A stretch of DNA of 9,095 bases, from assembly GCA_035317605.1 (NCBI GenBank), contig DATHGT010000111.1, forward strand, positions 1 through 9,095, in the 5' to 3' direction. The notes under the pieces are model-generated. The model did no database searches. It was not told the origin of the DNA and worked only from the letters and a program-made list of their open reading frames with translations. A program made the position numbers and the translations under genes. Below, in pieces: positions 1 to 6,601 of the stretch. The number at the start of each line of letters is the position of its first letter. Position 1 is the first letter of the stretch. The stretch is from DATHGT01 sp035317605 (GTDB lineage Bacteria > Methylomirabilota > Methylomirabilia > Rokubacteriales > CSP1-6).

Positions 1-1
1 A

Positions 2-277
2 AAGGCCGGCGGTGAAAAGGCCGGCGGAGCCGAGAAGACCGGCGGTGCGGAGAAGAGCGGTGCCGCGGAGAAAGCTGGTGGCTCCGACCAGGCCGGCGAC
101 GCCGACAAAGCCGGCGGCGGCGAGAAGAAGGGTCGCTTCAAGAAGGGCGGCGACGGCCAGGCGGAAAAGGCGGGCGGTCCCGAGAAGAGTGACGCCGGCG
201 AGATGAAGGGCGGAGCCGAAAAATCCGAGAAGGGTGCATGGAAGCGCGGGGCCAAGCCCAAGGCGGACGCTCAGTAG
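2..277 (+). CDS. Lys/Gly/Glu-rich hexapeptide-repeat protein, C-terminal fragment
   Basis: The reading frame is open from the left edge to a TAG at 275-277, giving 91 residues; the start lies outside the window. From residue 6 the protein is a degenerate tandem hexapeptide of the form K-x-G-G-x-E/D, for example KAGGAE, KTGGAE and KAGGSD. It is then interrupted around residues 42-55 and ends in a basic tail (KRGAKPKADAQ). There are no hydrophobic segments and no Cys. Lys is balanced by Glu/Asp, so the chain is probably hydrophilic and disordered. I do not recognise the family. Hydrophilin/LEA-like proteins or a basic linker tail of a larger protein are possibilities, by composition only. The periodicity in this frame, which is lost in the Arg-rich overlapping frame, is why I chose it. 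It converges on the NACHT gene with 14 bases between the stops. Confidence 0.6.
   Translation, partial: KAGGEKAGGAEKTGGAEKSGAAEKAGGSDQAGDADKAGGGEKKGRFKKGGDGQAEKAGGPEKSDAGEMKGGAEKSEKGAWKRGAKPKADAQ
17..229 (+). repeat. 18-base degenerate tandem repeat coding K-x-G-G-x-E
   Basis: About eleven units of nominally 18 bases encode residues 6-76 of the left-edge protein. The units typically read GAG-AAG followed by a GGC-rich core, and repeats near the left edge are the best preserved. Codon-level variation between units (AAG/AAA, GGC/GGT/GGA) suggests an old repeat kept at protein level, not a fresh slippage product. Confidence 0.6.
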
Positions 278-291
278 TGGCGCTCCCGCTG

Positions 292-3200
292 TCACGGCGG
301 CCTGGGGCGCCGCTGCCTTCCGCGTGTAGCCTCGGAAGAGACCCCGCGAACCGGGCGGGTCTCAGCCTCAAATTGGGGTGACTGGGAAATCCTCCAAAGC
401 GCCATTGCGCCAGATCTCCAGTCCCATTCCCGGCCTGCCTTCTTCCACTTCGCTGCGCTGCGTACCAGAGGCGGGATAGCAGCGGGGATTCCGAGGCGCC
501 CGAGCGCGTCGGCAGATTGTTCTCGAATGAAGGAGTTCTTATGCCTGAGCAGGAGTACTAACTCCGCGACACCTCGAATGCCGAGGGCAGCGGCTGCTCT
601 CACGCGCACCTCGGCACTGGGGTCCTTAACGGCGTGCATCAGTGCGGAGGACGCTCGCTCACCACCGATGACGCCGATGGCCGAAGTAGCGCAGGCGCGA
701 ACTCTTTCGTGGTTGTCCCGCAATGACTGGCGCAAAGCAGGTAGAGCTGAGGTGGCGTGGAGGCGTCCGAGCGCCTCGGCGGCCTGGGCCCGTACTGCCC
801 AGTCAGAATCGTTCAACGCGCGAAGAAGACTGCGAGCGGCGCTCCTAATACCAAGCTCGCCGAGAGCCGCCGCGGCGTTCTCGCGTACGTGAGCGGACGG
901 ATCGTCGAGGATTGTGAGGAGATCGGGGAGGGCCGCCTCCGAGCCAGTTCGACCTAGGGCAGCTGCGGCGGATGCGCGGACAGTGTCTGAGGAATCGTTC
1001 ACGGCGCGAAGGAATGCCTCGAAGGCCTCTTTGTCGCCGACCGCTTCGAGTGCGAAGACGGCGCTGCATCTGACATCAGCATCCTGATCCTCGAGCGCTC
1101 TGACGAGGGCCGGCACGGCCCGATGGGAGCCCATCTCGCTGAGGGCGGCCGCTGCAAGATGTCGGAGGGTCGGATTCGGGCTGCCGAGAGCGTTGAGAGC
1201 AGCATCGACCGCGGCCTCACTCCCGACCTCACCTAGTGCTTCGGCCGCCTTCACGCCGACATCGTAGAGTTCGTCGCCCAATGCCTCGACGAGATAGGGG
1301 ATCACGGCATCGATTCCAAGTTTGCCCAAACCCTCTGCGGCGTCGCCCCGGACGCGCCAATCTTGATCGTGTAGCGCCTCCGTCAACGCTGACAATGCCG
1401 AGACGTCACCAATAGAACCTATGGCGGTTGCTGCGCTTGCTCGCACCAGCCATGCGGCATCCCTCAGAGCCTCTCTAAGAGGCTGGATGGCGGCGTCAGT
1501 ACCGATTCGCCCAAGCGCAACGGCCGCTCGCGCCCGCACGTCCGGATCTGCACCCCGAAGTGCCGCGAGTGACTCGGTGACGACGTATTGGCCAAAGTCC
1601 GTGGAGCCGACCTCACCGAGTGGCCACTCGGTGAGATCGCTCGGCATGTCGAGCACCCATGCGGTGAACCGCTGCGCCACGGCCCGCAGAACGTCTGGCG
1701 ACAGCGACTCACCCGCCTCAACAGCCAGGAGCGCTGAGACCATCTCGTGGCGGCGTATGACTCGGTTGAGGGCTCCGCGAAGGGCCCGCTCGCGATGACG
1801 AAGGACGGCGTGCACGAAGCGGCGTGCCGCCTCCGACCGGTTCTGGACGATGGCGAGGTGACCGATGCCGAGGCGAAGGATTTCTTCCCAACGTGGATCG
1901 AAGAGCCGGCTGCTCAGCTCATCCCAGGTGAGCCGTTCCTGGGCATTGAGCCCCGCTGCAACAAAGAATTCCTGGAATGTCGCGTGCAGGAACCCCCATC
2001 GTCCGGCACCGCGCTCCACCAGGATTTGGGCCTCGTCGCCCGCGCGCCGAAGGAACTCCTGCGCGACCTCTCGGGCCTGCGGCGCAGGTACGCCTCGCTT
2101 CGCCATGAGGGTGTGCGCCAGGGTGTCAATCACGAACCGGACGGGTGCGACGCCAGGATAGGCCGCGTGCATCGCGAGCGCCAGATCTCCGAGGACGGGA
2201 ATTGCCTCTTCCTCGAACCTGAGCGACGGCATGTGATCCTTCGCGACGAGGCGGCGCGCCTTTTCCCAGGTCTCGCAGAGGGCTCGCGCGACGTGGTCAT
2301 AGAACTGGACACGGTGCCGGGGTAGACGCCCCTCCGCCCGGTGGACGAGTGACAGCGACGAGAGCATGAACGGGTTGCGCGCCACCGCAGCGAGCCGCGG
2401 GCTGCCGTGAATCGCTCGGAGCAGATCCTCGGCGATCGCATGCTCTCTCGCTGCGTCGACCTCTCCGTTCGTCTCCCAACGCCGATAGGCGGCGGTGAAG
2501 GCACGGACGTACCGCTCGACCTGATCAGGGCCAAACGGGTTCAGCGAGACGACCGTACTTCCGCGGAATCGGAAACCGGTGAAGCCGGTGTGACGAGAGG
2601 AAATCACGAAGCGATTGCTCGGATGGAGTGCGACGAAGGCTTCCAGCCACGCTCGGATCTCGACGCGTTGGGCCGCCGCGACCTCGTCGAGCCCGTCGAG
2701 CAGGATGAGACAGTCCCCGGCATCCAGCCGTGCGCCCAGGAATGCCCGGAGACGGACCTCGTCACCGACATCCCGTGCGTGAAAATAGCGCGAAAGAGTG
2801 TCGATGACCGACGCCGCCGGCCCGATGTCCCGGCGCACGTCGGCAAGTGTTCCGACGCTGACCGGAAGTGGCAGGAGTCGCTCGGCACAGCCAAGAGCTG
2901 CGGAGAGTGCTGGCCGGCCCCCCGCCGCAACCACGGCAAGCCATCGCAGGAGCGTCGTCTTTCCGGCCCCTGGATCCCCGAGCACGATCAATCCTCGCGC
3001 ATCGCGGAACACGCGGTCAAAACTCTCGGGTGAGCCGGTCTCGAAGCCGGTCAGCTCGTCCGCGAACGGAACGGCGCGCAGTCTTTCATCCTCGGTCTCT
3101 TCGAGGACCGTCGTGCCGGCTTGCTTCTCACCTCGGGCTCGACGTGCGTCACCGACGGCCGCGCGGGACGTACGGCGCTCTTGTCTGTGGACTTCCAGGG

Positions 3201-3936
3201 GAACGAAGACGTCTTCCACGGCGAGTGCAGGCGGCTCTTTCCTCGCCGGTCGGAGACCGACATAGCGCAGCATGCGGACCTCGGCGCTCGTCGTGTAACG
3301 CCGAAAGGCGTCCCAGAGATCGAGCTCGCCACGGCCGGGGAAACCGGCGAGGTCACCTCGTTCGATGGCGCTGGCGGGAAACCCGTACGTCGGGACCCCC
3401 GACGGGCCGGCAAAGCCAAGCGCGACTACCTTGCGAAGCATCGCTTCGATGCGTCCTGACGGCGCGGCGCCGACCCTCTGCGCTGGCGATGTTTGTCGGC
3501 GCATCTCCGCGACCATGACGAGATAGACGTCGTCGGTCAAAAGAATGGCGTCAGGTGGGGCCATCGCGGCGAGCATGCGGCATTCCTCGATCACTGGATG
3601 GCGAGACACCGCGTCGCGGTCTGCAGACCAGCTTGAGCCCGTCGCGGCGACCGCAATCCGGACGGGGAGGTTCAGATCGATGCGCGTTCGCTCCCAGAGT
3701 TGCCTAGCGGTGACGACAGCGCGCAGGGGTGCCGGAGGCGCTTCCTCGCTCGCGCTCAAGAGGAGGACACCGTCGAGAAGGTGAACGGCGCCGCTCGCCC
3801 TGGCTAGGGCTTCGACGCCGGCTAGGAAGCGGCGATGACCGTCGAGTGCCTCGTCCGGCTGCAGCAGACGCCATGCCTCCTCGGCGCCCCGGGTGTCGAC
3901 CACCACGCAGGCCGAGAACATAGCCGGCAAGGTCAC
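292..3936 (-). CDS. NACHT NTPase with cyclase-like N-terminus and C-terminal HEAT repeats
   Basis: This 1214-residue STAND-type protein appears to be an NLR-like sensor. Residues 6-145 resemble a class III nucleotide cyclase fold (VVVD14, LLD55G, PVR93IAV, R120ML). The substrate Lys and Asn positions appear to be Val51 and Ile116, so catalysis is unlikely. A linker with LAVEDVFVPL (238-247) is typical of sequence just before NACHT domains. The NACHT has Walker A GDPGAGKTT (320-328), Walker B LILLDGLDE (410-418), an SSR sensor motif (446-448), the winged-helix stretch starting NPFML (521) and the FLHATFQEFF box (649-658). Residues 789-1157 hold about 12 HEAT repeats. The start is GTG at 3936, overlapping the upstream stop as GTGA; an ATG at 3921 is the alternative, and neither has a strong Shine-Dalgarno. 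Family knowledge (bacterial NACHT and Avs-type proteins) suggests antiphage defence, but similar proteins may be regulatory. The cyclase-like call is the least certain part. Confidence 0.93.
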   Translation of the reverse strand: MTLPAMFSACVVVDTRGAEEAWRLLQPDEALDGHRRFLAGVEALARASGAVHLLDGVLLLSASEEAPPAPLRAVVTARQLWERTRIDLNLPVRIAVAATGSSWSADRDAVSRHPVIEECRMLAAMAPPDAILLTDDVYLVMVAEMRRQTSPAQRVGAAPSGRIEAMLRKVVALGFAGPSGVPTYGFPASAIERGDLAGFPGRGELDLWDAFRRYTTSAEVRMLRYVGLRPARKEPPALAVEDVFVPLEVHRQERRTSRAAVGDARRARGEKQAGTTVLEETEDERLRAVPFADELTGFETGSPESFDRVFRDARGLIVLGDPGAGKTTLLRWLAVVAAGGRPALSAALGCAERLLPLPVSVGTLADVRRDIGPAASVIDTLSRYFHARDVGDEVRLRAFLGARLDAGDCLILLDGLDEVAAAQRVEIRAWLEAFVALHPSNRFVISSRHTGFTGFRFRGSTVVSLNPFGPDQVERYVRAFTAAYRRWETNGEVDAAREHAIAEDLLRAIHGSPRLAAVARNPFMLSSLSLVHRAEGRLPRHRVQFYDHVARALCETWEKARRLVAKDHMPSLRFEEEAIPVLGDLALAMHAAYPGVAPVRFVIDTLAHTLMAKRGVPAPQAREVAQEFLRRAGDEAQILVERGAGRWGFLHATFQEFFVAAGLNAQERLTWDELSSRLFDPRWEEILRLGIGHLAIVQNRSEAARRFVHAVLRHRERALRGALNRVIRRHEMVSALLAVEAGESLSPDVLRAVAQRFTAWVLDMPSDLTEWPLGEVGSTDFGQYVVTESLAALRGADPDVRARAAVALGRIGTDAAIQPLREALRDAAWLVRASAATAIGSIGDVSALSALTEALHDQDWRVRGDAAEGLGKLGIDAVIPYLVEALGDELYDVGVKAAEALGEVGSEAAVDAALNALGSPNPTLRHLAAAALSEMGSHRAVPALVRALEDQDADVRCSAVFALEAVGDKEAFEAFLRAVNDSSDTVRASAAAALGRTGSEAALPDLLTILDDPSAHVRENAAAALGELGIRSAARSLLRALNDSDWAVRAQAAEALGRLHATSALPALRQSLRDNHERVRACATSAIGVIGGERASSALMHAVKDPSAEVRVRAAAALGIRGVAELVLLLRHKNSFIREQSADALGRLGIPAAIPPLVRSAAKWKKAGREWDWRSGAMALWRISQSPQFEAETRPVRGVSSEATRGRQRRPRPP
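338..363 (-). terminator. Terminator-like hairpin inside the 3' end of the NACHT gene
   Basis: The sequence GAGACC at 338 pairs with GGTCTC ending at 363. The best fold is a 9-bp GC-rich stem with one bulged C and a 7-base loop. No T-run follows on either strand, so it is not a classic intrinsic terminator. It lies 44 bases inside the open reading frame, within codons for the last 20 or so residues, and could work on transcripts from either direction at this convergent junction. Confidence 0.3.
466..1572 (-). repeat. HEAT-repeat array, about 12 units of 31 residues
   Basis: Residues 789-1157 of the NACHT protein divide into units of 30-32 residues (93 bases), starting near residues 789, 821, 852, 883, 915, 945, 976, 1007, 1038, 1069, 1100 and 1131. 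Each follows a pattern close to A-L-x-D-x-x-x-x-V-R-x-x-A-A-x-A-L-G-x-x-G, as in PBS-lyase-type HEAT repeats. The V-R followed by A-A-x-A-L-G is kept in most units. Unit 4 has Val-Gly for Val-Arg and unit 12 is shortened. Such arrays form a curved solenoid used for binding protein or nucleic acid partners, so this is the likely sensing end. Confidence 0.9.
3933..3936 (-). other. GTGA stop/start overlap coupling the AlbA_2 and NACHT genes
   Basis: On the minus strand the upstream gene ends in TGA (3935-3933) and the next open frame starts with GTG (3936-3934), sharing bases as GTGA. With no convincing Shine-Dalgarno ahead of the GTG, reinitiation by ribosomes finishing the upstream gene is the likely way of starting. 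This supports one transcript and linked dosage of the two proteins. Confidence 0.75.
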
Positions 3937-5111
3937 GAGGTTTTCAGCACGACCCGAAAGTGTCCCGCGTCGACAGTGAACATCGGCTCAGGCAGACCGC
4001 GTTCGCGCATGAGCCGTACCATCAGCCGGATGCCCAGACCTAAGTTCTCCCGGCGTTCGCTGTGCGCCACCGCGAGCAGTGCTGCGACGCGAGGGTTGCG
4101 GCGCTGGCCGATACCGGCCTTGATGCTCTCGATGGTCAGGCGGTTGAGCAAATCGCCGGGGTTGCTGATCTCGACACGGTCGTCGAAGAGGAATATTCGG
4201 GTCTGGGAGGCCATGCGATAGTCGCGGTGTGCGAGCGCGTTCAGGATCGCCTCTCGCAGGACATCGGCGGGGATGCCGTGCTCCGTTCGCGCTCCGCCTT
4301 CGACCCGTGACGGATTCATGAGGTGTTTGGAGAGAAACGTCACCGTTCCCCTGAACTGATCAGTCAGCCGCCCTCCGATTTCCTGCCGGTCGATGAAGCT
4401 ACCACTCGCTTCGGTGCCTGGGAAGCGCACCGCGGAGATCCTCGCTTCGGGTAGCCAGCGCTCGGGTTGTCGGCCGAAAACGAGGACACCGGCCACCGTG
4501 GGCACGCCCTCTTCGTCCAGGCATCCCAGGGCGCGCTGGAGGTATATCCACGCTTCCTCCGCGTCCCAAGACCGACCATAGGCACTACGGAGAAACTCTT
4601 CGACGGCGGTGAGGTCGAGATCTTCGCGCGAAGCCCCGCGCACAGGTTGCTCGTCGAAGTGGTAATCGATCGACTGGGCGATACGTCGCATGTCGGCACC
4701 GCTGCCCTCGACGGTCCTGGCGCCATCACGCATGTAGAGCTTGCCGTGGACCAAGTACGGCCGCTCCGGCGTAAAGGCAGGGATCTCGATCACGAGCAGT
4801 GGAACCCCGCTACTAACTACCTTCACGAACGCGCAGGCAATCGGCGGACGGAGGCGTTCGCGGCACGCTTGACTTGCCTTTACCATCAGTCGGTCCGCCT
4901 GGGCGACGGACCCCACGCCGGTCGGCGTCCCGTCGTTCTCCGCGCCCAGGATGACGTGGCCACCACCTGTATTGGCGAGAGCCGCAACTGATCTCGCCAG
5001 GTCATCGATATCGACGTCGAATTGGCTCCGAGCCACACTTTTGAACTCGACTCGGCTGTCTTCTCCGAGACGGAGCCTCTCCTCGAGTCTCACAGCGTCC
5101 ATTGACGCCAT
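3933..5111 (-). CDS. Schlafen AlbA_2 domain / HATPase_c_4 protein
   Basis: This 392-residue protein has the usual two-domain layout of the family annotated as divergent AAA-4 or ATP-binding protein. Residues 12-145 are the AlbA_2 domain: EDSRVEFKS at 17-25, GGGHVILGAENDGTPTGV at 49-66, and YMRDGARTVEG at 126-136. Residues about 283-390 match the C-terminal HATPase_c_4 region: REAILNALAHRDY (286-298), RVEISNPGDL (312-321), RNPRVA (338-343) and GLGIRLM (358-364). E17, E22 and D60 have the spacing (5 and 38) that I recall for the catalytic carboxylates of mammalian Schlafen nucleases, so RNA cleavage is possible; other members are treated as transcriptional regulators. The start is ATG 5111, with ATG 5102 as alternative; neither has a good Shine-Dalgarno site. 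It is the first gene of the operon with the NACHT-HEAT gene and is divergent from the oxidoreductase. Confidence 0.93.
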   Translation of the reverse strand: MASMDAVRLEERLRLGEDSRVEFKSVARSQFDVDIDDLARSVAALANTGGGHVILGAENDGTPTGVGSVAQADRLMVKASQACRERLRPPIACAFVKVVSSGVPLLVIEIPAFTPERPYLVHGKLYMRDGARTVEGSGADMRRIAQSIDYHFDEQPVRGASREDLDLTAVEEFLRSAYGRSWDAEEAWIYLQRALGCLDEEGVPTVAGVLVFGRQPERWLPEARISAVRFPGTEASGSFIDRQEIGGRLTDQFRGTVTFLSKHLMNPSRVEGGARTEHGIPADVLREAILNALAHRDYRMASQTRIFLFDDRVEISNPGDLLNRLTIESIKAGIGQRRNPRVAALLAVAHSERRENLGLGIRLMVRLMRERGLPEPMFTVDAGHFRVVLKTS

Positions 5112-5197
5112 CGTAGACCACGGACCCGCCGAGTGGCGATGTGAAATGTTACGGATTCCACAGGAGGCTTCTTCACGCCCATCGGCTCCGGATTCGG

Positions 5198-5203
5198 TAT
5201 AGT
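5198..5203 (+). promoter_or_regulatory. Possible -10 element for the flavin oxidoreductase gene
   Basis: TATAGT differs from the sigma-70 -10 consensus by one base and stands in a GC-rich intergenic region, 46 bases ahead of the chosen ATG. The best -35 match, TTCACG at 5172-5177, leaves a 20-base spacer, which is too long, so the assignment is tentative. I found no convincing promoter for the divergent AlbA_2 gene in 5112-5249. Confidence 0.35.
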
Positions 5204-5236
5204 GACGGCGACTTCACATCTGCGGAACGCGCGTGC

Positions 5237-5241
5237 GAGGA
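5237..5241 (+). promoter_or_regulatory. Shine-Dalgarno site fixing the oxidoreductase start
   Basis: GAGGA lies 8 bases before ATG 5250. This decides against the earlier in-frame GTG at 5202, which would add 16 residues (beginning MTATSHL) that look unlike the family N-terminus and would overlap the putative -10 element. Confidence 0.7.
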
Positions 5242-5249
5242 CATCGCTC

Positions 5250-6434
5250 ATGAAGATCTTCGGCTTCGACCTCCTGCCGTATCCCGAGCATCTCGACCAC
5301 CTCAAGGTCGACGGCGAGCTGCCGTATCCGCTGCCCGGCAAGCATTTTCGTCCCGAGCTGGCGGTGAGGAACTATCGAGAGCACCTGGACGCCTGGGCCC
5401 TGATGGAAGAGCTCGGCTTCGACGGGATCGGATTCAACGAGCACCACACCTCGCCCTACGGGCTCATGACCTCGCCGAACATCATGGCCGCGGCGGCCTC
5501 GCAGCGCCTGTCGCGGATGAAGATCCTGATCTACGGCAACCTGCTGCCCATCCACGAGCCGCTCCGGCTGGCCGAGGAGCTGGCCATGCTCGATTGCCTC
5601 ACCGGCGGCCGCTTGATCTCCGGCGTGGCCCGCGGCATCCCGCGCGAGTACAAGGCCTACAACGTCAACCTCGCCGACTCGCGGGCGCGCTTCGAGGAGG
5701 CGTGGGAGATCATCAAGCTGGCGTGGACCGAGGAAGTCTTCTCGTTCGAGGGCAAGTTCTGGACGTATCACGACGTGTCGATCTGGCCGCGCCCGGTGCA
5801 GAAGCCGCGTCCGCCCGTCTGGGTGCCGGTGACCACGAGCCAGGAGACCATGGAGTGGGCGGCGCGCGAGGACGCGCCGATCACCCCGGGCGCGGTCGGC
5901 ACCCTCGCCGCGCGCCAGGACATGGTCCGCTACTACGCGACCTGCCTGGCCCGCGAGGGTCATACGTTCACGCCCGACCACGTGATCACCCCGGCCAGCG
6001 TCCACGTCGCCGACAGCCGCGAGCAGGCGCTGAAGGACGCCGGCCCCTACACGCTCTACTTCTTCCACACGCTGTTCAGCCACGGCAACCTCTACAACGT
6101 GGGTGGCCAGCGGCAGACCGGCTACGTGCGCGAGGAAGGTCTCGGCTGGCTCCGTCCGGAGAACCGTGAGGATTTCCTGCGCGCGCTCCAGGGCTTCCGC
6201 AAGATGACCGCGGATGATCTGAAGCGCAACGACCGTCTCTGCTGGGGCTCGCCGGCCGAGGTCCGCGACCAGCTCATCGCGCTGGCCGAGGCCCTCGGCT
6301 CCAACACCCTGCTCCTTCAGTTCAACCAGGGCGCCATGCCCCACGACATGTTCATGCACCAGATCCGCCGCTTCTCCGCCGAGGTGTTGCCCGACTTGCG
6401 CAAGCACACCGTGACCAAGACCGTCACCGCATAA
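5250..6434 (+). CDS. LLM-class flavin-dependent oxidoreductase (luciferase-like)
   Basis: This 394-residue protein is a bacterial luciferase-like monooxygenase, expected to be a cytoplasmic TIM-barrel enzyme that uses reduced FMN or F420 to oxidise a small organic substrate. Supporting segments in order: the N-terminal strand MKIFGFDLLPYPEHL; GFDGIGFNEHH (56-66), the usual conserved NEHH region; the SPNIMAAAASQRLSRMKI stretch (75-92); LAEELAMLDCLTGGRL (107-122); SGVARGIPREYKAY (124-137); and RARFEEAWEIIKLAW (145-159). The C-terminal GSPAEVRDQL (333-342) followed by LLLQFNQGAMPHDM (354-367) matches the end of the family. The length is normal. The start is supported by GAGGA 8 bases upstream. 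It stands alone on its strand with no partner flavin reductase visible, so the substrate cannot be named. Confidence 0.95.
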   Translation: MKIFGFDLLPYPEHLDHLKVDGELPYPLPGKHFRPELAVRNYREHLDAWALMEELGFDGIGFNEHHTSPYGLMTSPNIMAAAASQRLSRMKILIYGNLLPIHEPLRLAEELAMLDCLTGGRLISGVARGIPREYKAYNVNLADSRARFEEAWEIIKLAWTEEVFSFEGKFWTYHDVSIWPRPVQKPRPPVWVPVTTSQETMEWAAREDAPITPGAVGTLAARQDMVRYYATCLAREGHTFTPDHVITPASVHVADSREQALKDAGPYTLYFFHTLFSHGNLYNVGGQRQTGYVREEGLGWLRPENREDFLRALQGFRKMTADDLKRNDRLCWGSPAEVRDQLIALAEALGSNTLLLQFNQGAMPHDMFMHQIRRFSAEVLPDLRKHTVTKTVTA

Positions 6435-6450
6435 CCGCCGACCGCGGCGG
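6435..6450 (+). terminator. Stem-loop directly after the oxidoreductase stop
   Basis: CCGCCG-ACCG-CGGCGG forms a perfect 6-bp stem with a 4-base loop starting at the base after TAA. A second, overlapping GGCCC-GGAA-GGGCC fold lies at 6449-6462. No T-run follows, so intrinsic termination is doubtful; 3'-end protection or pausing is equally possible. Confidence 0.35.
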
Positions 6451-6491
6451 CCCGGAAGGGCCCGGGCAATCCGAATCGGGATCTTCGGGGG

Positions 6492-6500
6492 TATATAAAT
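6492..6500 (+). promoter_or_regulatory. AT-rich promoter-like element ahead of the secreted-protein gene
   Basis: TATATAAAT is the most AT-rich run in this part of the window and holds a TATAAA hexamer (6494-6499) that fits a -10 element. I see no matching -35 sequence at 16-18 bases. If used, transcription would start near 6506 and leave a leader of about 96 bases before ATG 6602. Confidence 0.35.
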
Positions 6501-6558
6501 AGAGACACATGACGACACGTCTACTCGGGGACCGGGTGGGTGGAGTTCCGGGCCCTGG

Positions 6559-6576
6559 TTGCGACGGAAGTCGCGA
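6559..6576 (+). other. Leader hairpin with GGAA tetraloop before the Shine-Dalgarno
   Basis: TTGCGAC and GTCGCGA pair as a 7-bp stem (one G-U) closed by a GGAA loop, which is a GNRA-type tetraloop. It ends 14 bases before the GGGAG Shine-Dalgarno (6591-6595) of the next gene, so it could affect leader stability or translation. Its function is unknown. Confidence 0.35.
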
Positions 6577-6601
6577 CAGAGGATGGCGATGGGAGATGCA
6601 C

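Noticed and set aside
12..206. Arg-rich 64-residue open frame on the plus strand
   Set aside because: It is a shadow of the repeat-coding frame one base off. The hexapeptide periodicity and balanced charge are in the other frame, which runs to the TAG at 275-277.
5138..5220. CRP/FNR-type operator
   Set aside because: TGTGA and TCACA half-sites are present but about 69 bases apart. The nearer GTGA...TCAC pair (5202-5217) has an 8-base spacer, not 6.
5202..5249. GTG start giving the oxidoreductase 16 extra residues
   Set aside because: The extension does not look like the family, it would overlap the -10-like element, and GAGGA sits at good spacing before ATG 5250.
6509..6601. N-terminal extension of the secreted protein from ATG 6509
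   Set aside because: It would put 31 residues before a textbook signal peptide, and GGGAG is placed for ATG 6602.
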